Below are positions 60,346-64,000 of a DNA stretch of 64,000 nucleotides, in pieces; the stretch's first letter is position 1, and every line of letters begins with the position of its first letter. Under the pieces are notes generated by a model that was not told the origin of the DNA, made no database searches, and saw only the letters and a list, made by a program, of their open reading frames with translations. This DNA is from Acidobacteriota bacterium (lineage in GTDB: Bacteria; Acidobacteriota; UBA6911; JACQSX01): the NCBI GenBank assembly GCA_016211105.1, contig JACQSX010000010.1, positions 62,001 through 126,000 of the forward strand. Direction: 5' to 3'. The position numbers and the translations under genes are program-made.

Positions 60346-63300
60346 TACTGCGGCGCCAGCGCGGTCAAGCTTCCAGGCTGTGCGATCAGTTGAAATCCCA
60401 GGAGTGGAAGGTTGCTCTCGATTACGAGGTAACCACCCAGAGTCGGCTTGAGATCCGGAATCAATTCACTGAGCAGTTTCGCCACTTTTTGTCCGGGCTG
60501 AAGGAACGCCAGCGAACTCTGTGTATTCCCTTGTCCGAGTGGGCGTCCATCGCTTGCAAACAGCTTGAGGGTGTAGAAAGCGGTTTGGTGGTTGGGGTTG
60601 TGTAGCGCGATGCCTGCTAAATAGGAAGTTCCCCCGACGTCCGCGTGTGCCACTTGTGGAAATACCATCCTGTCCTTCGGAAGGGCCTCAATGGCGACGG
60701 CTGCAATATATTGGTTGTCGGTGTGCCCATAGCGGATGGCGCCTAGCAGGCCGGACGCCGATCCGCTTATTCGTAGGGACCCCACATGGGATTTGGATAG
60801 GTCTGACATGTCAAATAGATCTCGCAATGACGTTTCCAGCATCTGCCCAGGCTCCAGAGTCATCGACTGAGGTTTCAGGTCCTCAAAGGGAGTACCCGAT
60901 TCGGCAAGCGGAGTGATCGTGATCCGGATTTGCTGCCGGGTGGGGTTAACCAGGTCCAATATCGTAAACAAGCGTACATTACCTGCGATCGGAGCTTCAA
61001 CGAAATGAGGAACATAGAGTAAGTCGCTGGTTTCTGAGATGGCACGCAGCCGCAGGCCGGTGATTCTCTGGTCGCCGTGAACTTCAAAGCCGCTAATGGG
61101 GCGATCACTGCGAACGCGGATATATCCGAAAGGCAGGGCTGCCTTGACCCATTCAGACAGGAATTTATGAAAATGGCCAAAAGGTCGAATGGAAACTGAT
61201 TGTGAAATGACTGCCTGTCCCCGTGGACCATACACCGTGATTTCAATTCTGGCTGAAGAAGCGTTGGGATTGACGAGATGGATCTCCGTGTCTAACGTAG
61301 AGGAAGGAAAAGTTGACGATGTTGCAGAGGCGCTTGCCAATAGAAAGACCGATTCAGTGGAGGTAGCGGCCGTAGCGTCAGCGCCGAGCAGAAAACCGGG
61401 ACCACCGTAAAGAAAATATCCTTTGACATCCGGCGAATTACTGCGTACTTGCAGCCAGCCTGAGGATAGCGATTGATAGCCAAACATTTCGGAGTCCAGT
61501 AGAGAGATCTGTTTCCCGGCGGAAAGCGTGATGAGGCGAGGATTGTCCGCGTCCACGATTTGCCCCTCATCATCGAACAAGACGAGGCCGATGATCGCGT
61601 CGTTAACGCCGGTGTTCGCCAATGCTACTCCGGTGAATGTGCTCCCATTGGAGGAAACGCGCGCAATGTGCAGCGCATTCTCCGTCGGATGGATCAGCAA
61701 AAGATAGGATCCGCGCGATGCGCTTCTAAACGAGGAGACCCGGATGAACAGGTTTCCCACGGTTGGGCTCGCAAACACGATGCGCGAATCCTGCGTCCCT
61801 CCGTCTTTTAGGTCATTGTTTTCTAAGAATCCCCCACCTGTGTTAGGAATCCGGTTCCCGAAAGCATCTAGAATTTCTAGAAAAGAGTCCAAAGTGGACG
61901 CAGGGGTCAATCGTTTGGCGTAGGTTTCGATTACATAAAGCTGGTTTGGCCGCAATGTGAAACGGTAGAAGTCGACATCGGTATCACTGCTGATCTGGCC
62001 ACTGAGGACGTGCTGGTCATCGGTAAGCGTTGCGGCAGCCGCAACGCTGTCATTGGGTTCCATCTCTCGGAGCTGCGCCGGCGGCAGTCGGAAATTGTTA
62101 CGCAAGATCCTTCTCTCACTGAAAATTCGACCCAGTAAGTCTTCATGGGCGCCGTTGTTCAATTTTTGATCCGCTGCAATCAGAGCCTGCGCAGCTTCTT
62201 CGAAGGTTGCGTCGGTCCGATAAAGAAATTGGCTTTCCAGAAGGAGTCGAATGAGTGTATCGCGCGCTTGCTGGGTGGCGCCGGATCGCTTGAAAAAATC
62301 CCACAAACTCGCCGCCCAGATTGTCCCGTTACGGTGAACGTTCCCACCCGGATCGTAGTTGAAAAACGTTTCGTCGCTTTCCACCGACCGAAGGCGAGGA
62401 ACCTCCGAAACGCGGTCGTAAAATGTCGCATCCCATTTGCCGATCAGTTCGTCGTGAAAGCCATCCGAATATGGAACAAAAAACAGCGCCGCTAGAATAT
62501 CGCCGAAACCTTCACCCAGCGATTGCGCTTCATGGGAGCGTGCGAACCCGGGGACCTGGTCATCTTGAATGGCGTGGCCGTATTCATGAGCCACAATTTC
62601 TCCATCTTCGGCATCGTGGATACCACCTAACCCGAAAACCAGCTCCCGGGTCTCCGGACTGTAAAACGATTGGTCTTGGCTCCGGCCAAAATCGATAAAC
62701 CCGTTTGCATTTACAGGGATGGCGCGGTTGTTTACGTTGTGGAAACCGAGTTGTTGAATGTACCGTTGAATCGAATCAATCGTGTAATAAACGTTGACTT
62801 CGTTGAAACGCACATCGCAGCGACGATACCAAAAATTGGGATCTCCCTTGGCGCGAGCAGCGACTGGAACATTGGCGCCTGCAGTGGTTACGAATTCGCC
62901 ATCCAGCATTCCCGAGGAAGACAGCCCCGCCAGCTCTACTTCGCGATACGCCACCACAGGAATGAGTGCAGGCGCGCAATTGGCGTCAGCCGTCGTGGGG
63001 TCTCTTCCGGTATCCCGCGCAAGCGGGTCGCGCAGTGTGGGGTCCTGTAAGGTCACCACCGGGTTCGGAAAGAAGACCCGGCCGCGCGCGAATTGCAACC
63101 GATTCAATTTCTGCAAGATTTCTCCGGATTCTCCGTCGACCAAATAACTCCAGTCTCCCAACGGGGTGTTTGCCGGAATCTCGACCCTCCAAACGTAACG
63201 AAGGCTCTGCTCATGCTCCATGAAATACAGGCCTTCGCGCATGGGTCCGCGTAAGTTGCGGAGATCCGGTTTCAGGTCGTTTAAAACAAGCATGCGAGCC

Positions 63301-63782
63301 TCGTCCTCGGTAAGCTGAAGTCGATTGGCGATCGTATCCGTGGAGACAGACTGATTGTTGATCCAGAATATCCTTCTCTGGGAGTCCAGGTGTACGGAAA
63401 TCCGTGACCCGTAGATGGGTATTCCGTACAGTCGCTGTTCGAATCGGATGTGGATTCCCAAAGAGCTCACTTTTTCGTCAATGAGTAGAAGTTCCATGGC
63501 GCTGGGAAAATTCAGCAGATCGGACTGTTCCACAAGAAAGCGGCGGGCTACTCTTTCAGGGCTTTCCCCGCCGGGGCGAGAAAGCCCAAAGCGCAATTGC
63601 CGTACTGTCTGAGTTGCTTTGTCCCACTCCATAGTCCATGGTTTTTCTGAGGAGAGGCTGAGGCGCTCCAAAAGAGCCTTCTTTTTCAATTCTGCCGGCG
63701 GTGCGGTTGTCCGCTCTCCTCGGGCAAACAAAGGGCCGGCCAGAGCGGCCACAACGAGGAGGGTGACGAAATATCTTTTCAT
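60345..63782 (-). CDS. Secreted M36 (fungalysin/thermolysin-like) metallopeptidase with PPC and C-terminal domains
   Basis: Large exported protease of 1145 residues. A signal peptide (FVTLLVVAALAGPLFA) is followed by a propeptide with FTP/PepSY-like parts, then the M36 catalytic domain. The zinc site is HEYGHAIQDDQ (His-Glu-x2-His at about 394) and a third ligand region is ESLGEGFGDI-like (SLGEGFGDILAALF). Around residues 590-700 lies a bacterial pre-peptidase C-terminal domain (PPC: VDFYRFTLRPNQLYVIETYA). The final 450 residues are beta-rich repeats of unknown fold, perhaps for anchoring or substrate binding. The start overlaps the stop of the upstream kinase-like gene as ATGA. Confidence 0.85.
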   Translation of the reverse strand: MKRYFVTLLVVAALAGPLFARGERTTAPPAELKKKALLERLSLSSEKPWTMEWDKATQTVRQLRFGLSRPGGESPERVARRFLVEQSDLLNFPSAMELLLIDEKVSSLGIHIRFEQRLYGIPIYGSRISVHLDSQRRIFWINNQSVSTDTIANRLQLTEDEARMLVLNDLKPDLRNLRGPMREGLYFMEHEQSLRYVWRVEIPANTPLGDWSYLVDGESGEILQKLNRLQFARGRVFFPNPVVTLQDPTLRDPLARDTGRDPTTADANCAPALIPVVAYREVELAGLSSSGMLDGEFVTTAGANVPVAARAKGDPNFWYRRCDVRFNEVNVYYTIDSIQRYIQQLGFHNVNNRAIPVNANGFIDFGRSQDQSFYSPETRELVFGLGGIHDAEDGEIVAHEYGHAIQDDQVPGFARSHEAQSLGEGFGDILAALFFVPYSDGFHDELIGKWDATFYDRVSEVPRLRSVESDETFFNYDPGGNVHRNGTIWAASLWDFFKRSGATQQARDTLIRLLLESQFLYRTDATFEEAAQALIAADQKLNNGAHEDLLGRIFSERRILRNNFRLPPAQLREMEPNDSVAAAATLTDDQHVLSGQISSDTDVDFYRFTLRPNQLYVIETYAKRLTPASTLDSFLEILDAFGNRIPNTGGGFLENNDLKDGGTQDSRIVFASPTVGNLFIRVSSFRSASRGSYLLLIHPTENALHIARVSSNGSTFTGVALANTGVNDAIIGLVLFDDEGQIVDADNPRLITLSAGKQISLLDSEMFGYQSLSSGWLQVRSNSPDVKGYFLYGGPGFLLGADATAATSTESVFLLASASATSSTFPSSTLDTEIHLVNPNASSARIEITVYGPRGQAVISQSVSIRPFGHFHKFLSEWVKAALPFGYIRVRSDRPISGFEVHGDQRITGLRLRAISETSDLLYVPHFVEAPIAGNVRLFTILDLVNPTRQQIRITITPLAESGTPFEDLKPQSMTLEPGQMLETSLRDLFDMSDLSKSHVGSLRISGSASGLLGAIRYGHTDNQYIAAVAIEALPKDRMVFPQVAHADVGGTSYLAGIALHNPNHQTAFYTLKLFASDGRPLGQGNTQSSLAFLQPGQKVAKLLSELIPDLKPTLGGYLVIESNLPLLGFQLIAQPGSLTALAPQ

Positions 63783-64000
63783 GTGGGTGGGACAAGGACG
63801 TGGAGGACCCGAGGAATTACGGTGATCTCCAGCGGTAGGTGTCCTAGAGGCTCGCCGTCGATCTCAATGAAAGTAGGCTGGTCGGACGTGGCCTGCAAAT
63901 GCTTGACTCGATAATGTCTCACTTTCGGGTGCTCATAGATCCTTCCATTGTACAGGTAGGCGATGTCACGAAGAATTTCCCACGTGAACAGCTTTTTCAT
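63779..64000 (-). CDS. Diacylglycerol kinase-like protein, C-terminal part (partial)
   Basis: The last 73 residues of a lipid or diacylglycerol kinase of the YegS/DagK type. The characteristic closing segment IEIDGEPLGHLPLEITVIP is followed by LHVLVP. The gene continues past base 64,000 on the minus strand, so the ATG that falls at the very end of the window is not the start. Its stop overlaps the start of the M36 peptidase, so both belong to one transcript. Confidence 0.75.
   Translation of the reverse strand: MKKLFTWEILRDIAYLYNGRIYEHPKVRHYRVKHLQATSDQPTFIEIDGEPLGHLPLEITVIPRVLHVLVPPT

Noticed and set aside
1-64000. tRNA or rRNA genes
   Set aside because: No cloverleaf with a TTCGA-type T-arm and CCA-end, and no rRNA signature, was seen on either strand by eye.

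Overview
The window looks like a chromosomal segment of a Gram-negative, moderately GC-rich bacterium, most likely an acidobacterium or close relative. This rests on gene content and style: an elongation factor P with a Pro-Gly-Asn tip, a DUF5916 outer-membrane-type protein, LemA/TPM genes, and GC-rich hairpin and heptanucleotide repeats. No rRNA or tRNA is present to settle it.

Bases 1-34,200 are one long polysaccharide (O-antigen/capsule-type) locus, all on the + strand and mostly translationally coupled. It holds about six glycosyltransferases of families 2 and 4, an ArnT/PMT-like transferase, an AsnB-type amidotransferase, two sugar-nucleotide SDR enzymes, a UDP-GlcNAc 2-epimerase, a two-domain dehydrogenase, a phosphoglycosyl transferase fused to a truncated FlaA1/PglF-like module, and a WecA/MraY-like transferase. 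It also has two intact O-antigen ligase/polymerase-like proteins and a third broken one, a Wzm/Wzt ABC exporter, two heptose genes (gmhA, gmhB), a flippase-like protein and a YfhO-type membrane protein. Together they would make lipid-linked sugars, build a heptose-containing or amidated glycan, export it by ABC transporter and ligate it.

Bases 34,200-44,300 are mixed housekeeping: a membrane hydrolase, a DUF5916 protein, an APC permease, an FmdB-type zinc ribbon, galU, serS, efp and an unusual basic zinc-motif protein. Bases 44,300-47,500 carry a VWA/AAA+ pair. Bases 47,600-52,000 (minus strand) form a four-gene run: DUF47, PiT phosphate transporter, methyltransferase, D-aminoacylase-like amidohydrolase. 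Bases 52,300-52,600 carry a probable structured non-coding RNA of about 260 nt with a near-consensus promoter and a long closing helix. Then follow a Tat-exported P1 peptidase, a lemA-TPM-TPM run, a double-DTG aspartyl protease, an LpxL-like acyltransferase, a methyltransferase, a heptanucleotide repeat array, a large secreted M36 metallopeptidase and the tail of a diacylglycerol-kinase-like gene.

Two families of inverted-repeat elements sit just 3' of coding genes (17.9, 42.2, 39.7 and 54.0 kb, plus a relic at 13.6 kb) and share the same outer end. The best candidates for something undescribed are the 52.3 kb RNA, these 3'-of-gene elements, and the order-inverted sugar transferase whose reading frame stops at one of them.
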